Origin: Schizochytrium sp. TIO01
Lineage: Eukaryota > Sar > Bigyra > Thraustochytrida > Thraustochytriidae
DNA: 64,000 nucleotides
NCBI GenBank assembly: GCA_004764695.1
Contig: SMSO01000014.1
Span: 4,184,845 to 4,248,844, forward strand
Direction of reading: 5' to 3'
Shown here: one piece after another, positions 41,240-51,054 of the stretch
Layout: the number at the start of each line of letters is the position of its first letter
Position numbering within the stretch: position 1 is the stretch's first letter
Translations under genes and position numbers: made by a program
Notes under the pieces: model-generated
The model's database searches: none
What the model was told of the DNA's origin: nothing
The model's input: the letters and a program-made list of their open reading frames with translations, nothing else

Positions 41240-42076
41240 CTATCTTTTGCAAGCCAGAAGCTCCCCATTGACGAAATAGAAACAAGCACCCGGCTGGTCA
41301 GCCCACAAAGCCCAGCCATCACTCATCTCTTGTAGATCCTCTAACGTAGCATGTCCATATTCTTGTGCTTGTTTCGCAAAGCTACTATGCAGGACACGTT
41401 GTTGCCAGCTCATGCCCCACTCCTTACACTGATTCGGTGTCGTGTAAGATGTAATAGAGAAGCTGATCTTAATATTATCAACTTTGAACCCAGCCTGTGT
41501 AGCCCAGTCCTTCAGGTACCTGCCAGCGTCCGGTTGAGCCTTATTGCTGTGGCATACCAATCGATGGACCGTGCGCCAATTATCGATTCCGGCGTTATAT
41601 GGGTAGCTAAGCATTGAAGCAAAGTCACTCTCTCGAACAGCAACAAAGCCTCCTGGCTTGAGCACACGTTGCATTTCTTGAAGGGCACCCACAGGATCAG
41701 CAAGGTGCTGCAATACCATGTGAGCATAAACTACATCAAAGGAGCCATCTTCATATGGCAGTTCATAGATGCTTCCAGCTCGAACGTGAAGTTTATTCTC
41801 AACTCTTAAATCTCTGGCAGTTTGTTGTGCGAGTTCGACTACCTCTGATGAATAATCAATTGCATCGATTCTTGCGCAGTACTTTGCAAGTCCTGCACTA
41901 ATTGATCCAGGACCACAGCCTACGTCCAGAAGTCGAGTTTTCTCACTATCAAGAATCCCTTTTTCCAATAAAAATGCAGCGCAAGTTTCTGCCGTGCGTT
42001 TGGCATGGGAAGAGACAACACTTTGTTCGTGGCCGTTTGTATAAACCTCCTTGAGTGTAAGCGCTTCTGTCGCCAT
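41240..42076 (-). CDS. Class I SAM methyltransferase, copy A
   Basis: A 278-residue soluble methyltransferase of the Methyltransf_11/UbiE type. SAM-binding motif I is LLDVGCGPGSIS (about residues 48-59), the acidic residue after strand 2 sits in ARIDAIDYS, and the later motifs are FDVVYAHMVLQHLADP and VLKPGGFVAVRES. The C-terminal third (EWGMSWQQRVLHSSF, GHATLEDL) is the lid that normally chooses the substrate. COQ5/UbiE-type quinone methylases have a similar core, but this one lacks a mitochondrial presequence, so another small molecule is more likely (inference). It starts with ATG at 42076. A paralogue about 60% identical by eye lies 835 bases upstream on the same strand. Confidence 0.88.
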   Translation of the reverse strand: MATEALTLKEVYTNGHEQSVVSSHAKRTAETCAAFLLEKGILDSEKTRLLDVGCGPGSISAGLAKYCARIDAIDYSSEVVELAQQTARDLRVENKLHVRAGSIYELPYEDGSFDVVYAHMVLQHLADPVGALQEMQRVLKPGGFVAVRESDFASMLSYPYNAGIDNWRTVHRLVCHSNKAQPDAGRYLKDWATQAGFKVDNIKISFSITSYTTPNQCKEWGMSWQQRVLHSSFAKQAQEYGHATLEDLQEMSDGWALWADQPGACFYFVNGELLACKR

Positions 42077-42910
42077 CGTGCTTCTTGCAGGAAAGCTGAG
42101 CTGCTATATATTGCAGATAAACAAACGTCTAATGACCTGCAACTCCTCCAAGGCTAATTGTCACTAGTTGCCATGTCCAGAGACTCTCACGACTAATGCC
42201 ACTCTGCAAGAAGCTCGGAGTCTTTCATGCAATCAACGTTTCAGATTTGATGAGTGGTTCCTCATATTGATTCCTGTTCGAAGAACTTGCTACACTATCC
42301 ACTACTAGGAAATGCCTAGATACTCTTAAGAGAACCAATGACAATATCAGGACTGGAAATCAATTTGAAGGCGATCAAGCACTCTTTCTATCAAACTTCT
42401 TGAACTTGCCTTTAGGAATCTTCGACCTAGGACTTTCTTTCTTTGCTAAAAGTAAAATCACAGATGTTATAGAACGAAGCACGTTCCTCAAATAACGTTT
42501 GCGATGTTGAGAATAGTGGTGATTAATTAGTATGTCTCTAATTATCGTTGCAATGGTCGATTATGAAGCCAAGCTTCCAAGCGTCATGGTGTTAAAGAAA
42601 GTATGGCGCATGATAATGTTTCGTTTTCAGTCATATGATCTTCATTTCGTCGTGAGCCCTCTAAGAAATCAAAACAAAAGCAAGATTTGTTAGCGTTGCG
42701 GTTCGTACCGTCCTCTCTGTGTAGCTCAGAGGCAAGTGAGTATCTCGAAACATCATAAATCCTAGATCAAATTGCACAGAAAGACACAAAAGTATGAAAA
42801 TCCATTCAAGGTCGTCAAGATCATCTTTTTTTAAAGTATAGAAGAAAGTAAATTATATAATCGGAGAACGAACTGTCTTACATGAAGAATGAGGCAGAAT
42901 CCTTGTAAGT
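42077..42910. other. Spacer between the methyltransferase copies
   Basis: About 830 bases with no gene seen; it should hold the promoter of copy A and the 3' UTR of copy B. Confidence 0.5.
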
Positions 42911-43753
42911 TTACTTTTTCCTTGCCAAGAGCTCACCATTGACATAGTAAAAGCATGCACCAGGTTCCTGGCCCCAGGAAGCCCAGGCGTCACTGATTTC
43001 CTTCAAGTCATCCATTGTTGCATGACCATACTCCTGAGCTTGAGTAGTAAAGCTGGATTTTAACGCACGTTCCTGCCAGCTGAAACCCCACTCCTTACAC
43101 TCCTCAGGGGTCGTGTACGGAACAGTAGAAAACCCCAATTCGATGTCTTCATGCTCGTCAAACCCGACTTGCATTGCCCAGTGTTTGAGATAACGACCCG
43201 CATCTGGCTCAGCACTGTTGGTACGGCAAGTTTTACGATAAACGTCCCGCCACTTGTCAATTGCGGCATACGGAGGATAAACGAGCATCGAAGAGTAATC
43301 GCTTTCACGGACTGCCACAAAGCCTCCCCTCTTCAAAACACGCCGCATTTCCTTGAGCGCAGCGATCGGATCCATGAGATGCTGCAATACTTGATGTGCA
43401 AAAACCACATCAAAGGTCTCATCCTGATACGGAAGCTCATACACGCTGCCAGCCTGCACCTCAACTTTACTTGCGACGCCAGCTTTCTTGGCTTCTTCCT
43501 GAGCACGAGTTACAATCTCTGGTGCGTTGTCGAGCGCATCAATTTTGGCGCAGTACTTTGCAAGGCCAGAAGTAATCGTACCTGGGCCACATCCAACGTC
43601 GAGAAGCCGGGTCTTTTGCACATCAAGGATGCCTCTATTGAGCAGGAATCCAGCGCATGACTCTGCAGTACGTTTGGCGTGGGAGGCAACAACGCTAGCG
43701 TGGTGTCCGTGAGTGTAAACCTCCTTGCCAACTCTCTTGAGGGTGCCAGACAT
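42911..43753 (-). CDS. Class I SAM methyltransferase, copy B
   Basis: A 280-residue paralogue of copy A with the same architecture: LLDVGCGPGTITSGL, the KIDALDN acidic strand end, FDVVFAHQVLQHLMDP and VLKRGGFVAVRESD. The closing PGACFYYVNGELLARKK is nearly identical to copy A, while the segment between residues about 80 and 100 (helix after strand 2) differs, so the SAM pocket is conserved and the two may differ in acceptor or expression. It starts with an ATG (43753). Codon use is more GC-biased at third positions than in copy A, consistent with B being the better expressed or older-adapted copy. The tandem arrangement indicates local duplication. Confidence 0.88.
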   Translation of the reverse strand: MSGTLKRVGKEVYTHGHHASVVASHAKRTAESCAGFLLNRGILDVQKTRLLDVGCGPGTITSGLAKYCAKIDALDNAPEIVTRAQEEAKKAGVASKVEVQAGSVYELPYQDETFDVVFAHQVLQHLMDPIAALKEMRRVLKRGGFVAVRESDYSSMLVYPPYAAIDKWRDVYRKTCRTNSAEPDAGRYLKHWAMQVGFDEHEDIELGFSTVPYTTPEECKEWGFSWQERALKSSFTTQAQEYGHATMDDLKEISDAWASWGQEPGACFYYVNGELLARKK

Positions 43754-45822
43754 GGTTTCAATCTAAACAATCTAAACGAAACAACAATCTATCTTTCTCA
43801 AATAACAATAGCAACCAGAGCCGATGGAAAACCACTCGCAACTCTTCAGGATAGCACCTCCCACAAAGATAGGTGTGTCTCGACTGTTTGGAGGTCTGCA
43901 GCCAAGTCAAGTTTTGAGTTTGATGTGCCAGAATCGATCTTGTCTTTGCTATCAGGACGCCCTGCGTGGATCCATTTAACTTTCTATTGCAATTCTTGGT
44001 ACAACCTCCCTGAGAACCACCATCGCTCGGAACCGGAGTTGAAGAATTAAATAGACACCCAAATGAGCAATCACAGGACAGTGTAGTAGTGGGCTCTAGA
44101 AAATCATTTCATGAATGATGTAGCCGCATCATTCCACAGAGGTTATGCAAGGTATCTGAAGAGCGCATACTAAGCGCTTCACAGCTGATCTTTGAGGGAG
44201 ACACGCTCTACAGAGTAATTATTTAACAATATGTAAAAGGGGTGTAGGTCATTGAATTTATTCTTTTTGCCTTTTAAAAGAACACACTTTCGACGACGTA
44301 AGAATTTCAAGCAAGTGTCACTAAATGCTTGACACATAGTAGGAGACTAGTTTTGTTGAACACTAACAAAGACTGATTAGTAAGCAATTAACAAAGGGAG
44401 GTTTTTGGTGGGAGATTAAAGAAAAGATTGATCCCTCCCCACGATTTACTCCATGAAGTACTCTCAACTGACCATTAATTCCTATCGCTTATCGTGAAGA
44501 GGATTTAAGCGCCATATAACGTTGTTTTATATACGACTCTACCAGTGAAAAATTCCATTCGTGTCCTGTTCACGCGCCTTCAGTATAATATTCACCTCAT
44601 CTGCACTTGTGTACAGATGCACTATATGCTCAGCAATGAGTTGATGCGATTTAGTTGACAAGAGCCGAAAAGTCTCGATCCAAGGCTATCATTTAATTGA
44701 AGACCTTTTCGACGTGTTTCATATAATTGGTTCTACTGAAGTGCTGAATATTACTTTCTACATGGGACTGATTTCTGTTGGCATAGCTTGTTAATTTGTC
44801 CAACTATGCGTGCACAGCGAACGATAAATAAATGTCATTAGCCATGTATCACCATACGACTGAGCTATACTGCAGTATTACTTTGCATGTTATACGACAG
44901 TTTCATCGTTAATAACAATTGCCGGTATTGATCCAGACGAGAGTAGACATTCTTACACAAGCAATAGCAGTAAACTGTACATAGGATGATTGATGCATAG
45001 TCAACCCAATAACAAAGTAGAATAGTCGACGCGAACGAATGGGGTTGTGATTAGCGTTTAAGATAAGAAATATAACGATATGCAAGATAATATACGTAAT
45101 GCAATTTGAAGCAAAATGTTAAACATACCTTTCCAACTAAAACTTCATTTGAAAAGGCAATAGTTTCGTAACGGAGGTGAGAATCAGAATGATACGTTGT
45201 TGTAATATAAGCGACTTTATTGATTAGGATAGCTTTCTTTGTGAACTTGTCCAACGTTTATGTACATCAATTTTGCGTTAGAACAGACCCATAATCTTTC
45301 ATAAAATTCTACGGAACACCTTATGTAACAATAAAACAAATACAGAAAATTGAAATCAAAAAGGTAACTGCAGGTCGTGGCTCCCCCCCCCCGACTATCA
45401 GTATCAATTTTTTCATGGTGCGAGAGTATCAACATAAACAAAGTAAATTATTCGAATAAATTATTATAAGAGCATTGAATCAACGAAGATGAAATTGCAA
45501 AGCAACAATGCGAGAGCGACAGAGCGAGAGACAGAGACTCGCAGCCACGCGCGTGGCAAAAATTAATTAAAACAAACACGAAGTGAAGACTGAAACCAAG
45601 ATACAACAATATCGTTTGGGCGAAATGTACTGGCACAAGAAAAGCTGATTAAAACTTTCCGAAATCTAAACAGAGAAGCACTTAAATTTCACTTTACATG
45701 ACAATGTTTTCATCAGGAATCGCAACGTCAGTCTCGGCCTCAGGAACATGGGAAGACAGGGAATTGGTTATCTTGGACTACGTTAAAAAACCATCCAACT
45801 TCGCGAGCTATCCACAAAACCA
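43754..45822. other. Gene-poor intergenic region
   Basis: About 2 kb without a supportable gene. It contains the perfect 14-bp palindrome GCCACGCGCGTGGC at 45544-45557, a C9 run near 45385, and otherwise AT-rich unique sequence. Confidence 0.5.
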
Positions 45823-48800
45823 CTAATCCTTGTATGTAAAATGTTGGATTGTTGCCTGTTCGCGCTGGTCCTGCTCGGCATCTGCGAGATCCGCTGTTTG
45901 TAAAGCAGTCAAGTCGACTGGGTGAGCCTGGTGCTGCCGTTCTTGGTGCCGAGGATGCACTTGAATAATAGGGGGAAGTGGTATGTCGTGACTATGATGA
46001 TGGGTATCTGCTGAAGTATGCTCTGCGTGGTGACCAGTTAGTGAAGAATGGTGTACTTGTTCATCCCCCTCAGAAAACTGAGTAACGCTCATGTGACGAG
46101 ACCGGCCTGGTACAGTAGAAGCATCGGGCGCACCATGATCTGCTTGTTGCCTACGATCTTCAGCCTGGTGGCGGGCATTTGGGTGGCGTGAGTCGCCATC
46201 GCTTAAATCCCCATTGTCATCGTCACTGTTCAAGGAAGATGACTTCTTTTTGGACTTTTTATCTATTGTAACACGTTTAATGTTGTAGTGAGAGTGCCAT
46301 TGCGTCCAGCATGACGCTCGCTGTTTAGTTGAGTATTTAATTTGCTTGTGAAGAACAACATTGCAAAAAGCGCACTGCTTTCGCGCGGCCTCACCACAAA
46401 GTACACAACGGCGTGGTTTTTTGAGTGTCTCTTCTCGATGAGTGTTAGCCGATAACCGGAGTTGGCGAACAGTATGACTATTTGCCATGTCAATTACTCC
46501 ACGTTTTTTATCTGGAATACGCAATTTCGCGTGGGCTTCTGCGCTTAATACAGGCGATGGAACAGATTCGTAGGGATTTGAAGAGTACATCGGAGGTCCT
46601 GCTGTCTCTACCACTTCCGACGCACGGTCTTCCCGAAGCATTTCGGCCCGCGAAAGAAGATTCAGAGATATCTGCTCCACAAAATTTATGACACTAGCGT
46701 GGAGGTCCCCACGCAAATATGAATCTACGCCTTCTACGCCCTTTTCTCTCCACAACTGGTGAGCATTCCACAATATTGCAGTATTCGTCAAGCTTGCGAA
46801 TATCTTCTTTCTCACAATATTTGATTCGTACATTGTGGACTCTGAAGGTTCGTGATTGAGACTGTATAAACTCTTATCGTACAAATGAAACCCTGTATGG
46901 GCTTGCTCGTGTATCACTTTCACAACACTATGCATCGATTGAAGCGGTGGCAGAACTTTCTCCTTACCCAGAGTCTGCGTCCGAAAGCCAGACCAGATTT
47001 GAAATCGGCCACGTATGGCCGCCCGGCGCGAACCTTCAAAACAACTCGGAATGACGGACGGGTCCATCACATCCGCATTATGATTCCATGCCCACTGCGC
47101 ATATGTTTTTGCTTTCTCATTTACCAAAATACCCCATAATTCCTGAACCTCTTCTGGAAAGTGAACAATCGCAGTATACTCAATTCTTTCATTTGTTGCC
47201 ATTGAAAATAGGCCGCACGGTACTCCCATTACATATGCCGAATGCAGGAGACGGATTCGAAAAGGACGGGGGATCATCTCTAACCAGTTTTTGCTGCCAG
47301 CCTTGATGATTGAAAAGTTCCCATGTTTATTTGAAATATCTCGAATCGCGGCAGAATTGGCCCCCTGTTGAGACGCCATGCAGACTTCAGCTGGGCACAA
47401 TATTCGGTGTGACGTGTTGAGATCACCTTGTCTCTGTGGATGCACGACACAGACTGCTGCAGGGGCACATGCGATGGCAAGGTTATCTTGCAAGTGAAGA
47501 AGACCTACAGAAAAAACTGCTTCTACATTCCTCAGGCTCCTCAAACGTTTACTGACCTCCGCCGGTGGACGATCTTTAGGCATCTGAAGCCATTCGTCAC
47601 ATAAGATCGCAGCTTCTTGAGTTTCTGTGAAAGACTCTGGTACAAATTGCAAAGGATCTCCTAGGATTTGCGCCAACTTTAATGATGAATCAGACGATAA
47701 TACTGACAATGGAGCTGTTGTGAAGGTACTTGTATCGCGAAAAAGGGCTTCGCATGAGTCTTCAGAGATAACAAAGGATTGCAGTACATTCCAGTCCATG
47801 CCGCATTGATAGAGAGTGAGAGGTTTCAGGCGGGTTCCTAACATTTTCTCTAGACAATCAGAAGTCAATGTGGGAAGTGTGTGCAATTCTTTTTGACTTA
47901 GTATTGTGTCAGAGAAGTCAAAGAGTTCTTCATCATCTTGGTTGACTTCGTTTTCCGCGTCAAGTTGTAATCTCCATCCGGTTTCGATATCTTGAGAAGA
48001 CCACTCTGGATTACTAAGGAGCTCTGTCCCTGTTTTTGACTTGTTCACAAATCCAGGGAATATTTGCTCATCTGCCTCAGGTTCATACATTGACAGGCTT
48101 GAATATAGCTGCCTTTCAAGTGCCACATCTATTCCCATCGGTTGAACTACAAAGTGATGCATAATGCGAGCAAGGGATTCTGAGAGAGTGAGGTTTTGTG
48201 AGCCTGATTGTGACAAGAGAATGAAATGATCCACGGCATTTCCAGCATCCGGAACTCGCACTGCCAGGGCATGGGCTTTCATAGCATGGTCCCTCGGATA
48301 ACTTGACTTGACCTCTGCTGTAGCAGTTGATGCAAAGCTTTCCACCCATGCATGCGCGCCTGGCGCAGGGATACCTAGGCTACTGCACGAGAGCGTACAC
48401 TCTTCGACTCCACCGAAAACAGGCCAAGGTATAAAGGGGCTCATACCGCCGCGACGCGAAGTGTGCTTCGACTTGCTCACCAAAGAAACGTTCATGTTTG
48501 CACACGCGCGAAGAAACCCTGCGCTTGGGACTGGAGTGCTAATATACGCGCACACCCCGTACAACGAGCTGACACGCTTATTCACCTTGAGGCGTTGTAA
48601 TGCATGTAAAATGAGTTGCTCGTCATTAGTTTCGCTCTGTGCATGAGTGCTGAAAAGGTGAATAGGGAAACATGCATCATAGCATGAAGTAGACTTGAGA
48701 TTGGTGTTGTCCAACTTCATCTTGGATTGACCGATGCAAAACTTTGACGCCAGCGGCAGTCCCTCATGAATCACGATGGATTTGCCAAGTTCAACACGCC

Positions 48801-49485
48801 GTACTACAAAATCTGCAAAAGATTGCTCCAAGACCTCAAAAGGGTCTTCAAATGAGTCTGGCGGCGGCCCATGGTGGTCAAAGCCGCTAAGGAACTCGCA
48901 AATTTCTGTGTAGCGATCCTGAGAGATAAGTGCATCAATGCCGCTACGCCTCGCAATCATAATAACACCCTCAAGCGAGGTGATAGCAGAGTTATTTGAC
49001 AAGTTTGTTAGACTCTTCCAGAGCAGCATAGCCAGAAACGAAATGAATTCCCACTCCTCAACTGGTCTTGCGCCCTGAGACGCCTCCATGCGATCTCTAG
49101 TCCACTCAAAAATCTGCATCCGAGCCTCTCCCAAATTCTGAAAGAAGGCCTCTACTCCAGCAGATCCAGCTGCCGACACTCCTGACATCGCATCTACATG
49201 CCACATTGCGTCAAGCTTCGACATGGCATTCTGAATTGCATTTAAACGTTGCTTTTCGAAGTCAAGATCCTCCATAGTCTCTGCTGCCGTCATTACTGTG
49301 AGTCCACGTTGCGAAGCAAACCCTGGAGCCCACAAGAGATCTTCCACAGCACCGTGGGCATGCTCAGTTAAATTTGCCACATCTTCACATGTGCCCACTC
49401 TCCGTCTCTTCAAGTTTAATTCTGTTGCTGTGTTATCGCCTTCTTCGCGACGATCACTGTTCACGCTATTGATGGCTGCCTCCAT
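45823..49485 (-). CDS. Large piggyBac-transposase-derived protein, catalytically dead
   Basis: A 1220-residue protein that I read as piggyBac-derived. Residues about 130-260 follow the start of the transposase core (FISFLAMLLWKSLTN, then FEVLEQSFADFVV and SIVIHEGLP). The segment LYGVCAYISTPVPSAGFL (about 308-325) matches the second-aspartate region. HTGFHLYDKSLY (about 863-874) followed by KKIFASLTNTAILWNAHQLW matches the third-aspartate region and the helix after it. The C-terminal Cys/His finger RRCVLCGE, CAFCNVVLH, CWTQWHSH (about 1025-1068) is the piggyBac-type zinc ribbon. At the three positions where catalytic Asp is expected I see His240, Cys312 or its neighbour, and His867. About 400 residues are inserted before the third motif. 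This suggests a domesticated DNA- or chromatin-binding protein. No terminal repeats were found. The start is the first in-frame ATG. Confidence 0.6.
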   Translation of the reverse strand: MEAAINSVNSDRREEGDNTATELNLKRRRVGTCEDVANLTEHAHGAVEDLLWAPGFASQRGLTVMTAAETMEDLDFEKQRLNAIQNAMSKLDAMWHVDAMSGVSAAGSAGVEAFFQNLGEARMQIFEWTRDRMEASQGARPVEEWEFISFLAMLLWKSLTNLSNNSAITSLEGVIMIARRSGIDALISQDRYTEICEFLSGFDHHGPPPDSFEDPFEVLEQSFADFVVRRVELGKSIVIHEGLPLASKFCIGQSKMKLDNTNLKSTSCYDACFPIHLFSTHAQSETNDEQLILHALQRLKVNKRVSSLYGVCAYISTPVPSAGFLRACANMNVSLVSKSKHTSRRGGMSPFIPWPVFGGVEECTLSCSSLGIPAPGAHAWVESFASTATAEVKSSYPRDHAMKAHALAVRVPDAGNAVDHFILLSQSGSQNLTLSESLARIMHHFVVQPMGIDVALERQLYSSLSMYEPEADEQIFPGFVNKSKTGTELLSNPEWSSQDIETGWRLQLDAENEVNQDDEELFDFSDTILSQKELHTLPTLTSDCLEKMLGTRLKPLTLYQCGMDWNVLQSFVISEDSCEALFRDTSTFTTAPLSVLSSDSSLKLAQILGDPLQFVPESFTETQEAAILCDEWLQMPKDRPPAEVSKRLRSLRNVEAVFSVGLLHLQDNLAIACAPAAVCVVHPQRQGDLNTSHRILCPAEVCMASQQGANSAAIRDISNKHGNFSIIKAGSKNWLEMIPRPFRIRLLHSAYVMGVPCGLFSMATNERIEYTAIVHFPEEVQELWGILVNEKAKTYAQWAWNHNADVMDPSVIPSCFEGSRRAAIRGRFQIWSGFRTQTLGKEKVLPPLQSMHSVVKVIHEQAHTGFHLYDKSLYSLNHEPSESTMYESNIVRKKIFASLTNTAILWNAHQLWREKGVEGVDSYLRGDLHASVINFVEQISLNLLSRAEMLREDRASEVVETAGPPMYSSNPYESVPSPVLSAEAHAKLRIPDKKRGVIDMANSHTVRQLRLSANTHREETLKKPRRCVLCGEAARKQCAFCNVVLHKQIKYSTKQRASCWTQWHSHYNIKRVTIDKKSKKKSSSLNSDDDNGDLSDGDSRHPNARHQAEDRRQQADHGAPDASTVPGRSRHMSVTQFSEGDEQVHHSSLTGHHAEHTSADTHHHSHDIPLPPIIQVHPRHQERQHQAHPVDLTALQTADLADAEQDQREQATIQHFTYKD

Positions 49486-49904
49486 GCCGCCACCTTCTAG
49501 CCCGTCCAGATATAAAGCCAATTAGGACAGCCTCTTCGATGGCTGTAGGACCCAATCAACACGATGCACTCAGCGCTGTGGATTTGACCTCTTACCACGT
49601 TCTGGACGTGACCTCAGTTTGCGCTTGATTTCGTCAGTTTGAGGTCATCTTTTGTCAATATGAACCTCAAAACACTTCAATCGATTTCGATTTTGGGGGA
49701 AAATCTAAAATTCCCCGCATTCCCTTCTGCGCCTGTTGTCTACCGTGGGCGTGGTAGAACTATAATATATTATGGAAGTGGTGAACGGATACATTGATGT
49801 CTAATTAGATTGGTGTTTTGGAGGTAGAGTGCTTAGTGCAAGGCCAAGAAATCACTCAACATAAGAGCAAACCATTCTTTGCGCGGATTGATACATAGAA
49901 AAGG
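49486..49904. promoter_or_regulatory. Divergent promoter region
   Basis: About 420 bases between two divergent genes (the piggyBac-derived gene and the small ubiquitin-like gene); it should hold both promoters. No element could be assigned. Confidence 0.4.
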
Positions 49905-50258
49905 ATGGGCCGCATGCACGATGGTTTGCCAGAAGCAAGGTTCATGGTGATGTGCGCTGCAGATGAATCATCAATGGCCTACGTAGAACCTCTTTCGGTT
50001 CGTATTAGTCTTGGGGAAACTGTAGCAGCACTCAAGACGAAGATCGTAGAAGCAAGCTTGAGGTCGGCTACGCCACTGGATGAGACATTTTTGGTGGAGA
50101 TGAAGCTCGTACTTGGCAATGAGACATTGATGGAGAACTCACGATCTCTTGAGTCATACACAAAAGAGTTTGCCATGAATAGCATAGGTACCCCCAAGGG
50201 TTACATGGGAATGCTTTGCATTGCAAATGGTGTTATTGGCGCGCCGTTCGGAACATAA
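49905..50258 (+). CDS. Small protein with ubiquitin-like fold features
   Basis: A 117-residue ATG-started protein. Residues about 26-85 have the pattern of a beta-grasp (ubiquitin-like) domain: a beta strand (EPLSVRIS), a turn and helix (GETVAALKTKIVEASLRS), a strand (MKLVLGNETLMENS) and a short closing segment. No C-terminal diglycine is present (it ends in GAPFGT), so conjugation is unlikely. I do not recognise the exact family. It is divergent from the piggyBac-derived gene and may be co-expressed with it. It could also be a standalone domain of a scaffold or autophagy-type protein; the fold call is by eye. Confidence 0.5.
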   Translation: MGRMHDGLPEARFMVMCAADESSMAYVEPLSVRISLGETVAALKTKIVEASLRSATPLDETFLVEMKLVLGNETLMENSRSLESYTKEFAMNSIGTPKGYMGMLCIANGVIGAPFGT

Positions 50259-51054
50259 ATGATGGTGCCAGGTTCTAGGTCCGAGCTTCTTTGGATACAT
50301 TTAAATGAATGTGTAATGGCCCTTGCCCTTGTTCTATATATGCATCAAAATTAAAATATATATGAAAATATGGTTGAGCTCTACTATTTTAGTCGGTATG
50401 TTCTCATTAGATTTGTGAATCTTGATTGGTTTTTAATATGCTGGTTTCTAACTCCGTCTATTTGAGTAGACTCTGCTACTCTGGAGATGCCATTCATGTT
50501 GATTCCTTAAATTGAGCAACTGCTGAATCATATTGATCGTCCTTTCCTAAACTTCAGTATTAGCTTAGACGAGGGAAAATTATGGTGGCATTCTATAACC
50601 AAAAGACAAGCGTAGTTTCCATGTAGGCACTCTGCTGCCATTAGTGTAATAAAAGTAAATATATATTTAAAATGGAATGTTGGGGCATAGCAAAACTACT
50701 AAGCGCTTAAAATTTGCACCTACGTGTTGTACCAATTTAAAAAGTAGTTCAACTCTTTTAAATCTACCTTCCTGAGCTCGATGCTGTGCCCTGAGGTTTA
50801 CTCCACCAATCCAAAGCTAAAAAATACGCGCAAAGCTCTATAAATTCTGAAATAAGACTCATCACAAGGTCTTCAATACCGTCCTAAAGTTTAACATAGA
50901 TGATCTCTACCAAACCAACGCCATTAAAAATTTTGAAAAAGAATTGTGACATCCTATTTCTATCTCTATAATCACAACCCAAAACCTCAAACCTCAAACT
51001 TCAAACTAGATTCCTGTTGCTGCTCCCCTGCGCCTATCTCAAAGCTCGTGCGCC
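50259..51054. other. AT-rich intergenic region
   Basis: About 800 bases of AT-rich DNA with no gene seen; it should hold the promoter of the next gene. Confidence 0.5.
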
